Shown here piece by piece: positions 45,077-53,130 of a stretch of 64,000 nt of DNA. How positions within the stretch are numbered: the stretch's first letter is position 1; the number at the start of each line of letters is the position of its first letter. Where the stretch lies: assembly GCA_963792655.1 (NCBI GenBank), contig CAWBWU010000001.1, positions 434,001-498,000 of the forward strand, written 5' to 3'. A program made the position numbers and the translations under genes. The stretch comes from DOZZ01 sp963792655 (GTDB lineage: Bacteria > Acidobacteriota > Terriglobia > Bryobacterales > Bryobacteraceae). The notes below the pieces were generated by a model. The model was given only the letters and a program-made list of their open reading frames with translations, searched no databases and had not been told where the DNA came from.

Positions 45077-45778
45077 TTCTGGTCAGAGTACTCCAAATCG
45101 ATGAAGCCCCGGCTCCCAAGCAGACGCGACTTCGACCGCGGGCCGGCTTCGATGGGTAACTCTGGTCGCCCCCCATTCGCTAATCAGCATGTGTACGCCC
45201 CAAGATCGGAGCTGTAAAGCTCGCACATCTGGGCTGCCGAATTCAGATCGAGAGAGGACGTTGGTGGCCGAAAAACGTTCAACCCAGGCGTAGGTCCCCA
45301 TCGTACGCGTCTCGGAGTCTGTCAAGGTAAGCGCCATCGATTGCCCCTTCATAAATCCGTCCCCTCCGACGAATCCGCTCAAGCAGCACGTCCGTCCTTG
45401 CGTCTAGGTAGACAATGAGGTCTGGCTCGCAAATGTCGTTGGCGGCCGCAGCAGCAACACGGTCAAACAAACGAAGCTCGCGATCTTTAAGAAGTAGTCT
45501 CGCGAAGAGAGGATCTTTTCGCGATGTGTAATCAGCAACCATCGTGCGCTCTACCGGTTGCCGAATCGACTTCAACGGGGGAATGCGTGCAGAAAGAAAC
45601 CAAGTTGCATCGGCAACGACCAGCGTTCCTGATTGCTGTAGAAGTCGGCCAAGAACTCATTGCCCTCGAACTCCTCCAACAATAATTCGGATGACAAGTG
45701 CTTCGCTAAAAGAGTTGCCAGAGTTGTCTTGCCCGCAGCGATAGGCCCTTCGAAGGCAATGTAGGAGTGCGGGCTCAT
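45073..45778 (-). CDS. Deoxynucleoside kinase, frameshifted
   Basis: About 235 residues from the ATG at 45778. Across frames: YIAFEGPIAAGKTTLATLLA (P-loop, with Ala where most have Gly), LLLEEFEGNEFLADFY, LKSIRQPVERTMVADYTSRK, DPLFARLLLKDRELRLFDRV, EPDLIVYLDARTDVLLERIR and RRGRIYEGAI (the LID Arg/Tyr-Glu), as in the dNK/dGK/dCK family that phosphorylates deoxynucleosides. Indels lie in a G run at 45577-45581, in the run at 45296-45299 and in the six-G run near 45165. The mended end GFIDLEYSDQK overlaps the HAM1 start by four bases (ATGA). It leads a kinase-HAM1-SIR2 operon. The substrate is not readable. Confidence 0.78.
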
Positions 45779-46153
45779 CCGGAGTGCATTGTAGCGTATC
45801 GCATCCTGCAGCGAACTGGCCAGAAACGGCGTTGTGGGAAGCGATCTGTCACATGGCCGTAAAACGCGCATCGCTGATACTTGGCCGCCGCACGCGCGCG
45901 AGTAACGGCGTAGCGTTTAGCACTCGGTTGACGACTTTGCATCCCCACGCCACCGCCCCATTGATTTTGGCTGCGCTTAGTCTAAGCGGCGCCGAAATAC
46001 AGTACGCCCTTCAATAAGTGGCGCCTGGACTTGTGTGGGTCCCGATCACCCACATTCCCCAACTTTTTCCCCTACCAAATCAACGCCATCCGCCTCACCG
46101 CTCCCGCCCACACCACCACTCCGTTCCACACTCCCCATCGGAGCAACCAATCG
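45779..46153. other. Gap between kinase operon and 46154 gene
   Basis: This 375-base stretch between divergent genes probably holds the promoter of the kinase-HAM1-SIR2 operon at its left end. At 46121-46142 it contains CCGTTCCACACTCCCCATCG followed by GA, an exact 22-base match to 39960-39981. I see no gene that I trust. Confidence 0.45.
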
Positions 46154-46768
46154 ATGAACACCCTCAAACGCATCGCCGCCGCCCGCGCCAACGGCGCCAA
46201 AAGCCAGGGCCCTGCCACCGAGCAAGGCAAGCAGCGCGCCGCGCTCAACGCCACCCGCCACGGACTCCTCTCCAAAACCATCGTCCTCAAGCACGAAGAC
46301 CCCAAAGAGTTCCAGGCCCTCGTCACCCAGTACGTCGAAAAGTTCCGCCCCAACGGCGACATCGAGCACCAGGCCATCGAAGAAATGGCCATCTGCCAGT
46401 GGAAGCTCCGCCGCCTGCGCCTGATGGAGAAGTACTATCTCGACCTCGCCGCCGCCCAAATCAAGTCCAAAAACCCGGACGCGCGCATCGCTGAGGGCTT
46501 CGATGAAATCGCCAACTCCCACGCCCTGGACAAGATCGAGCGCTACGAAACCAAACTCCAGCGCATGTACCACCGCGCGCTCGAACACTTCCTGCTACTG
46601 CGCGAACTTGACCACGAACCGGAGCCCGTCGCCAAACCCGCGCCAAAGCTCACGGTCGTCGAAAGATCCGAACCGGTCGATGGCTACGCCCGCGTTTACG
46701 AGCTTCCCGAGGAGCCTCTTGACCACCGGAGTGTCTACAACGCTACGAATCCAAAGAAGTTATTGTGA
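46154..46768 (+). CDS. Conserved acidobacterial protein, likely multicopy, function unknown
   Basis: A 204-residue protein from the ATG at 46154. The N-terminus MNTLKRIAAARANGAKSQGP, then GKQRAALNATRHGLLSKTIV, follows a pattern I recognise from a family present in many copies in acidobacterial and planctomycete genomes, with no assigned role. The rest is helical and charged (EMAICQWKLRRLRLMEKYYL). Codons end in C unusually often compared with the neighbours, which hints at a different history. It may be part of a mobile unit: the 22 bases at 46121 recur at 39960. It stands alone next to the kinase-HAM1-SIR2 operon. Confidence 0.7.
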   Translation: MNTLKRIAAARANGAKSQGPATEQGKQRAALNATRHGLLSKTIVLKHEDPKEFQALVTQYVEKFRPNGDIEHQAIEEMAICQWKLRRLRLMEKYYLDLAAAQIKSKNPDARIAEGFDEIANSHALDKIERYETKLQRMYHRALEHFLLLRELDHEPEPVAKPAPKLTVVERSEPVDGYARVYELPEEPLDHRSVYNATNPKKLL

Positions 46769-46826
46769 CCTGGGTTCGTTTGGCAAAAGCGGCACGCGCT
46801 GAAATACGTCGTGAGTAGAAAGCAGA

Positions 46827-47520
46827 TTAGTGCGACGGCATCGCAAACAGCGCCGGATCCAGCTTCGGGTTGATCTCGCGATTCTGCATTTCCAGTTTCT
46901 GCACTTCACTGGTATAGAGGCACGGATACAAAACGCCGGCATAGCGGCGGTAATCGCTCACCCGCTGCTTGATCGGAATCGCCGGCAACTCTTCATACAC
47001 TTCGAGGTAACTGGTGGCGTCCAGGTATTGATCGATAATGCTCCCGGTCGGCAGGGTCACCCGCAGCATGTAAGCATCGCTTTTATCGAGCTTCCCGCGC
47101 CCCAGGAGCGCGACCTTGACGTTGCGCGCGCGGTAATCGAACAGAGGCCCGTCGATTGCGTTCGCCGCCTGATCGATCAAGTCGGCTCAGCGGCTCGCCC
47201 GTCAGTTTCGTTGGCGCTTGCGCGTGCTCCCCCGATACTGTCTGCCAACCAGTGGCGCCGTCGTAACCCTGGATGATTTTGTCGGGTCCAACGGTGAGCT
47301 CCACGCGAAACAGATTCGGCCGCTTACAGTAAACCGTAATGGGGCCGGGCGGGTTCTGGCCCAGCGTGATCGTGCCGGTGATTTTCATCGAGCCCGTGGC
47401 GGACATCTTACTTGCCCCGCCGCGCGCTTCGATGGCACGCGCGACAATCTCATCCACCGTCTGGGCGCTGCCGGCTGCCGCGAAGAAGAGACACAAAGCC
47501 GCGCTGATTCTTACGCGCAT
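46827..47520 (-). CDS. Outer-membrane lipoprotein-sorting-like (LolA-fold) protein, frameshift
   Basis: About 231 residues from the ATG at 47520 with a signal peptide (MRVRISAALCLFFAAAGSAQ). TVDEIVARAIEARGGASKM, then GTITLGQNPPGPITVYCKRP and RVELTVGPDKIIQGYDGATG, match the LolA/LolB-like 'outer membrane lipoprotein-sorting protein' group common in acidobacteria. After an extra base near 47185 the protein continues ANAIDGPLFDYRARNVKVAL and SYLEVYEELPAI. These proteins have a half-barrel that holds lipid tails, but few of this branch have a known role. The gene is followed by no obvious partner. Confidence 0.72.
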
Positions 47521-47537
47521 GAGCTTCGAAGTATAAC

Positions 47538-47993
47538 TTACGGACGTTCGTCCTGCAGCTTTTTGGCGATGCGGCGCGCGGCCCGTTCATAGTCTGCAGG
47601 AGACGATCCGTGCGGCTTCTGGTACACAGACCAGAGCACCTCATGCGAGCGGACGCCCACGATGAACACGGTGCCGCGTCCCGATCCGAACGAAGATACT
47701 AACGGGCGGCCATTCGTGTCATCGCTATGTGCCGCCGGCTTTCCGTCGGTAGCCTCTTTCGGCTCTGGCGCAAGGAGAGCCAGCTCCTGTTCGAAGCCTT
47801 TACCCAGGTGGTCAGTGACCACGGCGTCGGCGAGCTTGGGATCGGTCACGATGCGAAACGAGTGATCCGCCAGGAGCTGCCCGGCCAGGTACTGATCGAG
47901 CCCGCCGTTCATGCGCATCAAGTAGATCGAATGCACGTCGGACAGTTGTGCGCCAAATGCGGCGCCGGCAATGAGAAGCAGCAGGAACTTCAT
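47538..47993 (-). CDS. Secreted protein of unknown function
   Basis: A 151-residue protein with a signal peptide (MKFLLLLIAGAAFGAQ). The mature part begins LSDVHSIYLMRMNGGLDQYL, then HSFRIVTDPKLADAVVTD, and ends HEVLWSVYQKPHGSSPADYE. The pattern resembles small acidobacterial exported proteins predicted to have a TPR-less alpha/beta domain like the N-terminal part of lipoproteins that compute a target from a 'DPKLADA' motif; I know no function. It lies 17 bases upstream of the LolA-like gene on the same strand and is likely co-transcribed. Confidence 0.65.
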   Translation of the reverse strand: MKFLLLLIAGAAFGAQLSDVHSIYLMRMNGGLDQYLAGQLLADHSFRIVTDPKLADAVVTDHLGKGFEQELALLAPEPKEATDGKPAAHSDDTNGRPLVSSFGSGRGTVFIVGVRSHEVLWSVYQKPHGSSPADYERAARRIAKKLQDERP

Positions 47994-48030
47994 AAGACGA
48001 TTTCATCGTAACGCGGCTATCCTGAATCAC

Positions 48031-48498
48031 ATGCTGTCGAAACCCGAAATCACGCGCATTCCCCGGCAACCCGCCGCCGTCATCCGGCTCACCATCCCGC
48101 GCTCGGAAATCCGCAGCGTGATGGGTCCGGGACTTCGCGAACTGCATGAGGTGGTCGAAGGGCAGGGAATCCAGATTACCGGGCCCCGGTACACGCATCA
48201 CTTCAGCCAGGATCCCAGCCGTTTCGATTTCGAGATCGGCGTGCCGCTTGCAGCACCGGTCCTGCCAACGGGACGCGTCCAGGCCGGCGAGATCAGCGCG
48301 TCGAGAGTCTTGCGAACCGTGTACACCGGGCCTTACGAAAAGCTCGGCTGGGCCTGGGGCGAGTTCGACCGGCTGGCGGAGGAGGCAGGGCACGCAACAG
48401 CGGGCGATTTGTGGGAGGTGTACGTCTCGGGTCCCGAATCGGGCGGCGATCCTGAAGCGTATTGCACGGAGTTGTACCGCCCCCTTTTGTTACCATAG
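48031..48498 (+). CDS. GyrI-like small-molecule-binding domain protein
   Basis: A 155-residue stand-alone GyrI-like/AraC-effector-binding domain from the ATG at 48031. Paired segments VIRLTIPRSEIRSVMGPGLR and RFDFEIGVPLAAPVLPTG, with RVLRTVYTGPYEKLGWAWGE, are typical of this two-repeat fold, and the C-terminus WEVYVSGPESGGDPEAYCTE has the usual acidic ligand-binding residue. Single-domain forms bind or hydrolyse small compounds. The next gene, hpnH, starts 12 bases later, so they may share a transcript. Confidence 0.8.
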   Translation: MLSKPEITRIPRQPAAVIRLTIPRSEIRSVMGPGLRELHEVVEGQGIQITGPRYTHHFSQDPSRFDFEIGVPLAAPVLPTGRVQAGEISASRVLRTVYTGPYEKLGWAWGEFDRLAEEAGHATAGDLWEVYVSGPESGGDPEAYCTELYRPLLLP

Positions 48499-48510
48499 AG
48501 GCTAATCGAC

Positions 48511-49614
48511 ATGGGTGTGCCACTTTCGCAAATGGGGACGGTCGCGTCCTACATCGTCAGGCAGAAGATCGCCGGGCGTAAGCGCTACCCGCTGGTGCTG
48601 ATGCTGGAGCCGTTGTTCCGTTGCAACCTGGCGTGTGCGGGCTGCGGCAAGATTCAGTATCCGGCGCACATCCTGAAAAAGAATCTGAGCCCTGAAGAAT
48701 GCTTCAAGGCCGTGGACGAGTGCGGCGCGCCGATGGTGAGTATCCCCGGTGGTGAACCGCTGATGCATCCGCAGATTGCGGAGATCGTCGAAGGCCTGGT
48801 CGCGCGCAAGAAATACATCTATCTCTGCACCAACGCGCTGCTGCTCAAAGAGAAGCTGCATCTCTTCAAGCCCACGAAGTATCTTTCCTTTTCCGTTCAC
48901 ATGGACGGGCAACGCGATCATCACGATTTTTCCGTGTGCCGCGAGGGCGGCTATGACATTGCGGTGGAAGGCATCAAAGCCGCGCTCGAAGCCGGCTTCC
49001 GTGTCACCACCAACACGACGCTCTTCGACGGCGCGGACCCCAACAGCGTTCGCGACTTCTTCGACGAGATGACGAACCTGGGCGTCGAGGGCATGATGCT
49101 ATCGCCGGGCTACGCTTACGACAAGGCGCCGGATCAGAGCCACTTCCTCGGTCGCGCGCGCACTCGCCGCTTGTTCCGCGGCATCCTTTCGAATCGCCGT
49201 CCCGGTTGGCAGTTCAATATGTCGCCCATGTTTCTGGAATTCCTCATGGGCAAGCAGCAGTTCACCTGCACGCCCTGGGGCATGCCGACGTACAACATCT
49301 TCGGATGGCAGAAGCCCTGCTATCTGCTGCAGGACGGCTACGCCGACACCTATGCGGAGCTGATGGAGTCTACGCATTGGGAGTCATACGGCACCGAGTC
49401 CGGCAATCCGCAGTGCGCCAATTGCATGGTGCACAGCGGCTATGAAGCGTCGGCCGTGAACTACACGTTCAGTTCGCTGCGAGGCTTTTTCGACACCGCG
49501 CGCGCAACGCTGTTCTCGCGCTATCGAGATCCCGAGGCGCTCACCATGCTGCAGGAAACGAAGCCGAGCGGCCTGGTTCAGATCACGCCGAGCCTTGAGG
49601 AAACTCACGTTTGA
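48511..49614 (+). CDS. hpnH: Hopanoid biosynthesis radical SAM protein HpnH
   Basis: A 367-residue radical SAM enzyme that joins the 5'-deoxyadenosyl radical of S-adenosylmethionine to diploptene (hopene), the first step of the C35 hopanoid side chain. LVLMLEPLFRCNLACAGCGK holds the CxxxCxxC cluster motif, SIPGGEPLMHPQI is the GGE motif, and the N-terminus MGVPLSQMGTVASYIVRQK is distinctive for HpnH. The C-terminal Cys residues in NPQCANCMVHSGYEASAVNY are also typical. No other hopanoid genes lie in the window. A small gene is coupled to its end. Confidence 0.95.
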   Translation: MGVPLSQMGTVASYIVRQKIAGRKRYPLVLMLEPLFRCNLACAGCGKIQYPAHILKKNLSPEECFKAVDECGAPMVSIPGGEPLMHPQIAEIVEGLVARKKYIYLCTNALLLKEKLHLFKPTKYLSFSVHMDGQRDHHDFSVCREGGYDIAVEGIKAALEAGFRVTTNTTLFDGADPNSVRDFFDEMTNLGVEGMMLSPGYAYDKAPDQSHFLGRARTRRLFRGILSNRRPGWQFNMSPMFLEFLMGKQQFTCTPWGMPTYNIFGWQKPCYLLQDGYADTYAELMESTHWESYGTESGNPQCANCMVHSGYEASAVNYTFSSLRGFFDTARATLFSRYRDPEALTMLQETKPSGLVQITPSLEETHV

Positions 49615-50021
49615 GTGAGACGAACAACCCGGACGCCCTGGAAGTCGCACCGGGTGTTGCGCATGCGCAGTTACAAGGGTGGGTACCCGAACTCGCAAGC
49701 GATGAAGACCTCCGTGCGGCGCTCGAGAAAGCTTTTGACTACCGCGGCGATGTGACCATCACGCGCAAAAGTGGCGCTACGGTGGAAGGTTATCTGTTCG
49801 ACCGGCGCAAAGGTACGACGCTCAACGACTCTGCGGTTCGCATCGTTCCCAAAGACAGCGATGAGCGCGTTGCGATCGCATACTCCGACATTGCGGCATT
49901 GGCTTTTACCGGCCGCGATACGGCTGCCGGCAAAAGTTGGGAAGCCTGGGTGCGCAAGTACAAAGAGAAGCGCGCCGCGGGCGAGACCAACATCGGCATC
50001 GCTCCCGAACAGCTCGATTAG
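49611..50021 (+). CDS. Small protein coupled to hpnH, function unknown
   Basis: A 136-residue protein starting at a TTG (49611) that overlaps the hpnH stop (TTGA). The central part YRGDVTITRKSGATVEGYLF and RIVPKDSDERVAIAYSDIAA looks like a small SH3-like beta barrel, followed by SWEAWVRKYKEKRAAGE, a charged helix. I have the impression that this gene follows hpnH in other acidobacteria, but cannot check here. There is no signal peptide, so it stays in the cytoplasm, possibly at the membrane with HpnH. Its end overlaps the convergent ada gene by four bases. Confidence 0.7.
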   Translation: MSETNNPDALEVAPGVAHAQLQGWVPELASDEDLRAALEKAFDYRGDVTITRKSGATVEGYLFDRRKGTTLNDSAVRIVPKDSDERVAIAYSDIAALAFTGRDTAAGKSWEAWVRKYKEKRAAGETNIGIAPEQLD

Positions 50022-51062
50022 TTCAGCTTTCGCTCGCTTTCCAGAATCTTTTTCTTCCGCTCGGCTCCCCAGCGATAACCGCCTGACTCGCCGTCCTTCC
50101 TGACAATTCGATGGCAGGGGATCGCCAGCGCAATCCGGTTCGCGGCACAAGCCCCTGCAACGGCTCGTGAAGCCGACGGCGCGCCAAGAGCTTCGGCGAT
50201 CTCTCCATAGGTCTGCGTTGTCCCATACGGAATGGTGCGCAAGTAGTTCCAGACGCGGTGTTGAAACGCTGTTGCTCGAATGTCGAGCGGAAGATCCAGC
50301 ATCGGCTGCGAACCGGCGATGTGGCTGGGCGACAGCCGTCAGCCAGGGTTCCAGACCAGCCTGGTCATCGGTCAGTTTGGCGGCGGGGAATTCCTCGCGG
50401 AGCAGGTCGAGCAATGCGGCCCGGCTGTCGGCAAGTTGTATCGAGCAGACGCCGACTTCGGTAGCGGCGAGAATCAGCCATCCCAACGGCGTCTTGACGG
50501 TGGCGTAGCGAATGGCAACGCCGGGAGCACCGTCCCGGTAACGTGAGGGCGTCATCCCGAGTGCCGCATTGGAGGTTTCATAGAGACGGCTCGTCGACCC
50601 ATAGCCGGCATCTACCATTGCGCGCGTGACTGAGTGGCCCTGCCTGAGGTGCCGTTTCAAAGTTCTTAGGCGGCATGCCTGCATGTACTCGCGAGGAGAA
50701 ATTCCCAGCGCCGCTTTGAAGCTGCGCTGCAGATGAGAAGCACTCTGCCCGGCGAACGCACCAAGCTGATCCAAGTTCAGGGTTTCAGAGGAATGGCTTT
50801 CGATAAACCGGCATAGGCGACCGAGGTGACGGGCTTCTGCTGTTGCAATTTCGAGCGGGTGGCAACGCAGGCATGGCCGGTAGCCGGCTGCTGCCGCGGC
50901 TGCCGTGGTCTCAAAGTATTCGACATTCTGCGGAAGTGGTGGACGGGCGCCGCAGGTGGGGCGGCAGAAAACACCGGTAGTTCGGACAGCGTAGAAGAAC
51001 GGACCAGCAGGCTTATGCTGCAGGGCGCCGTTCGAGCGCGAATTCTGGTCGGTCGCAGTCAT
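50018..51062 (-). CDS. ada: Ada-type methylation-repair regulator and O6-methylguanine methyltransferase (frameshift)
   Basis: About 347 residues in three parts. The N-terminal Ada zinc domain has FFYAVRTTGVFCRPTCGARP and YRPCLRCHP, four Cys of which one accepts methyl groups from phosphotriesters. An AraC-type helix-turn-helix follows (AMVDAGYGSTSRLYETSNAA). The C-terminal methyltransferase has TAFQHRVWNYLRTIPYGTTQ and the active-site ANRIALAIPCHRIVR. An extra base near 50325 shifts the frame before MLDLPLDIR; the mended protein is a complete Ada. It repairs alkylated DNA and activates its own regulon. Ends overlap the small hpnH-linked gene. Confidence 0.92.
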
Positions 51063-51128
51063 GGATTCAACATAGCGAGGCTGGGCAGCGAACGCTCTCC
51101 GCTGCTTGCGGTGGAATTCGAAATGTTG

Positions 51129-52056
51129 CTACGACGCGGGCGCGTAATATCCTTTGCGTGCACGGACGATCAAATCTTTCCGGCCCTTTACCTTCAGCTC
51201 GACCGGATGGTAAAGACCGTCGGCTTTCAACGGGTCGGGCCGGTAGAAGATGTTGTACTGATGCCGCAGCTCGTTCGCGATGTTCTCGAACGACTGTGAT
51301 AGATCTTCGGCTTTGAACGGGAAGAATGCTTGTCCGCCGGTTTCTGCGGTGAGGTGGCGCAACACTTTATCGCCGTCGTTCTCGATGCGCGAAATGTTGG
51401 TCGAGATAGCGTAGATGACGGCATCGGCCTTTTGCGCCATCTCCAGTGCTTGCTCGCGCGTCTTGCGGCTTTGGTTGTCGTCACCGTCGCTGACGATGAT
51501 GATCGCGCGGCGGAATTTATCGAGTGGCTGATCTTTGCCCAGCTTGTCTTTTGCCGAGAAAAACAGGGCATCATATAAAGCCGTGCCGCCGCCGGGGCGC
51601 AGGCCACGAATGGCCTTCGGCGAGCTTTTCGGGATCGTCCGTGAGGTCGGCCACCAGTTCGGTGGCGCTGTCGAAGCTCACCACCATAGCTTTGTCCTGC
51701 CGCGGGCGCACGGTGCTGTTGATGAAATCGACTGCGGCCTGCTGCTCAAACTTGAAGCGATCGCGGATGCTGTTGCTGGTATCGATCAGAATCGCCAGCC
51801 GCAGCGGGAGATTCGATTCGGCGGTGAACTGCTGAATCGTCTGCGGCTTCTTGTTCTCGATGACCTGAAAATCGTCCTTACCGAGGTCGGTGATGAAGCG
51901 GCCCTTCTTGTCGGTGACCGTAAACAGCAGGTTGACGCGGGTGACGTCGAGCACGATGCGGTTTGGATCGGCCGGCGGACCCTCGTCTTTTTGCTGGGCA
52001 ATCAGAGCGGCAAGCGCCAACCCCGCAACTGCAGTGGCGCAGAGGATAGCTTTCAT
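51129..52056 (-). CDS. Secreted VWFA-domain protein of the acidobacterial type (frameshift)
   Basis: About 309 residues from the ATG at 52056 with a signal peptide (MKAILCATAVAGLALAALIA). LDVTRVNLLFTVTDKKGRFI precedes the VWA domain, whose MIDAS motif is LAILIDTSNSIRDRF (DxSxS). After an extra base in GGCC near 51618 the protein continues GGGTALYDALFFS, RRAIIIVSDGDDNQS, ADAVIYAISTNIS and ends NIFYRPDPLKADGLYHPVEL. This is the 'VWFA-related acidobacterial domain' pattern, common in this phylum and of unknown purpose, probably protein binding outside the cell. The long frame upstream of 52056 lies in the rluD gene. Confidence 0.86.
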
Positions 52057-52081
52057 GATTTGCAACCATTGTATGCGCGGA

Positions 52082-53006
52082 TCAGTTCTGAAGCGTCGCT
52101 TTCCACGCGACCAGTTCCGGCGCAAGCGGCGACGTAACCGTGAGCAGCTCGCCCGTGGATGGCTTCGCCACGGTGATCTGGTGAGCATGCAGAAAGTAGC
52201 GGTCTAGTGCGGCGACACCCGCGACAACCGGGTGCGCCGTATAAACGATCGCCCGCGACGGGATGGCCGATGCTTGCCAGGTGCACGCGAATCTGGTGCG
52301 TGCGTCCGGTGAGAATTCGGACCTCCAGATAGCTAAACTGCTGAAACTGCTCGAGGAGGCGGTACTCGGTAATCGCGTTGCGGCCGCTCTCGACCCGCGT
52401 GGTCATGCGCGCCCGCACCGAAGGATCGCGCGCGATGGGCTTCTCAATGCGGCCTTCTGGCTTCTTCAACGCCCGATGCACCATCGCAAGATAGATCTTG
52501 CGTGTCTCGCGGGCTGCGAACTGCGCCGCCAGATTGCGGTGCGCCGCGTCCGTTTTGGCGACCAGCAGCACGCCGCTGGTGAAGCGGTCCAGCCGGTGAA
52601 CGATGCCGGGCCGGAGATCGCCGCCAACGCCGGACAGCTTTTCAAAGCGGCTGAGCAGCGCGTTCACCAGCGTGCCCGAATGCACGCCTGCTCCAGCGTG
52701 CACCACCATTCCCGCAGGTTTATCGATGGCGATCAGGTCGTCGTCTTCGTAGAGAACAGAAAGGGGAATGTCCTCCGGGGCGGCCGACAGAGGCTCCAGT
52801 TCCGCAGGCTCTACCGCGACCAATTCTCCCGTTCGGACAACGTGGCTTGGCCGCGCACCCGCACCGTTCACGGTCACCCGGCCGGACTTGATCCAGTTTT
52901 GAATGCGGGCCCGGCTGAGATGGCTGAACTGACCGTGGACGAAAGCGTCGAGCCTCTGCCCGGCTTCCGCAGCCGTTACTATTAGCTTTACAGGACTTTC
53001 GAACAC
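52082..53006 (-). CDS. rluD: RluD-family 23S rRNA pseudouridine synthase (frameshift)
   Basis: About 307 residues from a GTG at 53006. An S4 RNA-binding domain (GQRLDAFVHGQFSHLSRARI) is followed by the RluA-family catalytic region: VLYEDDDLIAIDKPAGMVVH, and GIVHRLDRFTSGVLLVAKT with the catalytic Asp in HRLD, then ILTGRTHQIRVHLASIGHPV. An extra G near 52222 shifts the frame; the mended tail ALDRYFLHAHQITVAKPSTG ends at 52082. RluD makes pseudouridines in helix 69 of 23S rRNA; close relatives differ in target site. It ends 26 bases before the VWFA gene starts. Confidence 0.88.
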
Positions 53007-53130
53007 AATCTATTACAATTCTTCACGGATTTTTACTTTTATCGCCACAACTGTGGCCTCCGGATATATACTTCGAATCACCACAATACCCGGACTCTAA
53101 CCAAGTTCGCTCACACTAGGGAGTTTTTGC

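Noticed and set aside
43711..46153. Adenosine deaminase gene of the Kongming type
   Set aside because: I looked on both strands between 40 and 47 kb and saw no H-x-H...GD/SLNTD-type deaminase motifs. It may lie outside the window or not exist.
46018..46494. 158-codon frame rich in Pro, His and Arg
   Set aside because: Out-of-frame reading of the 46154 gene; composition is that of a shadow of C-ending codons.
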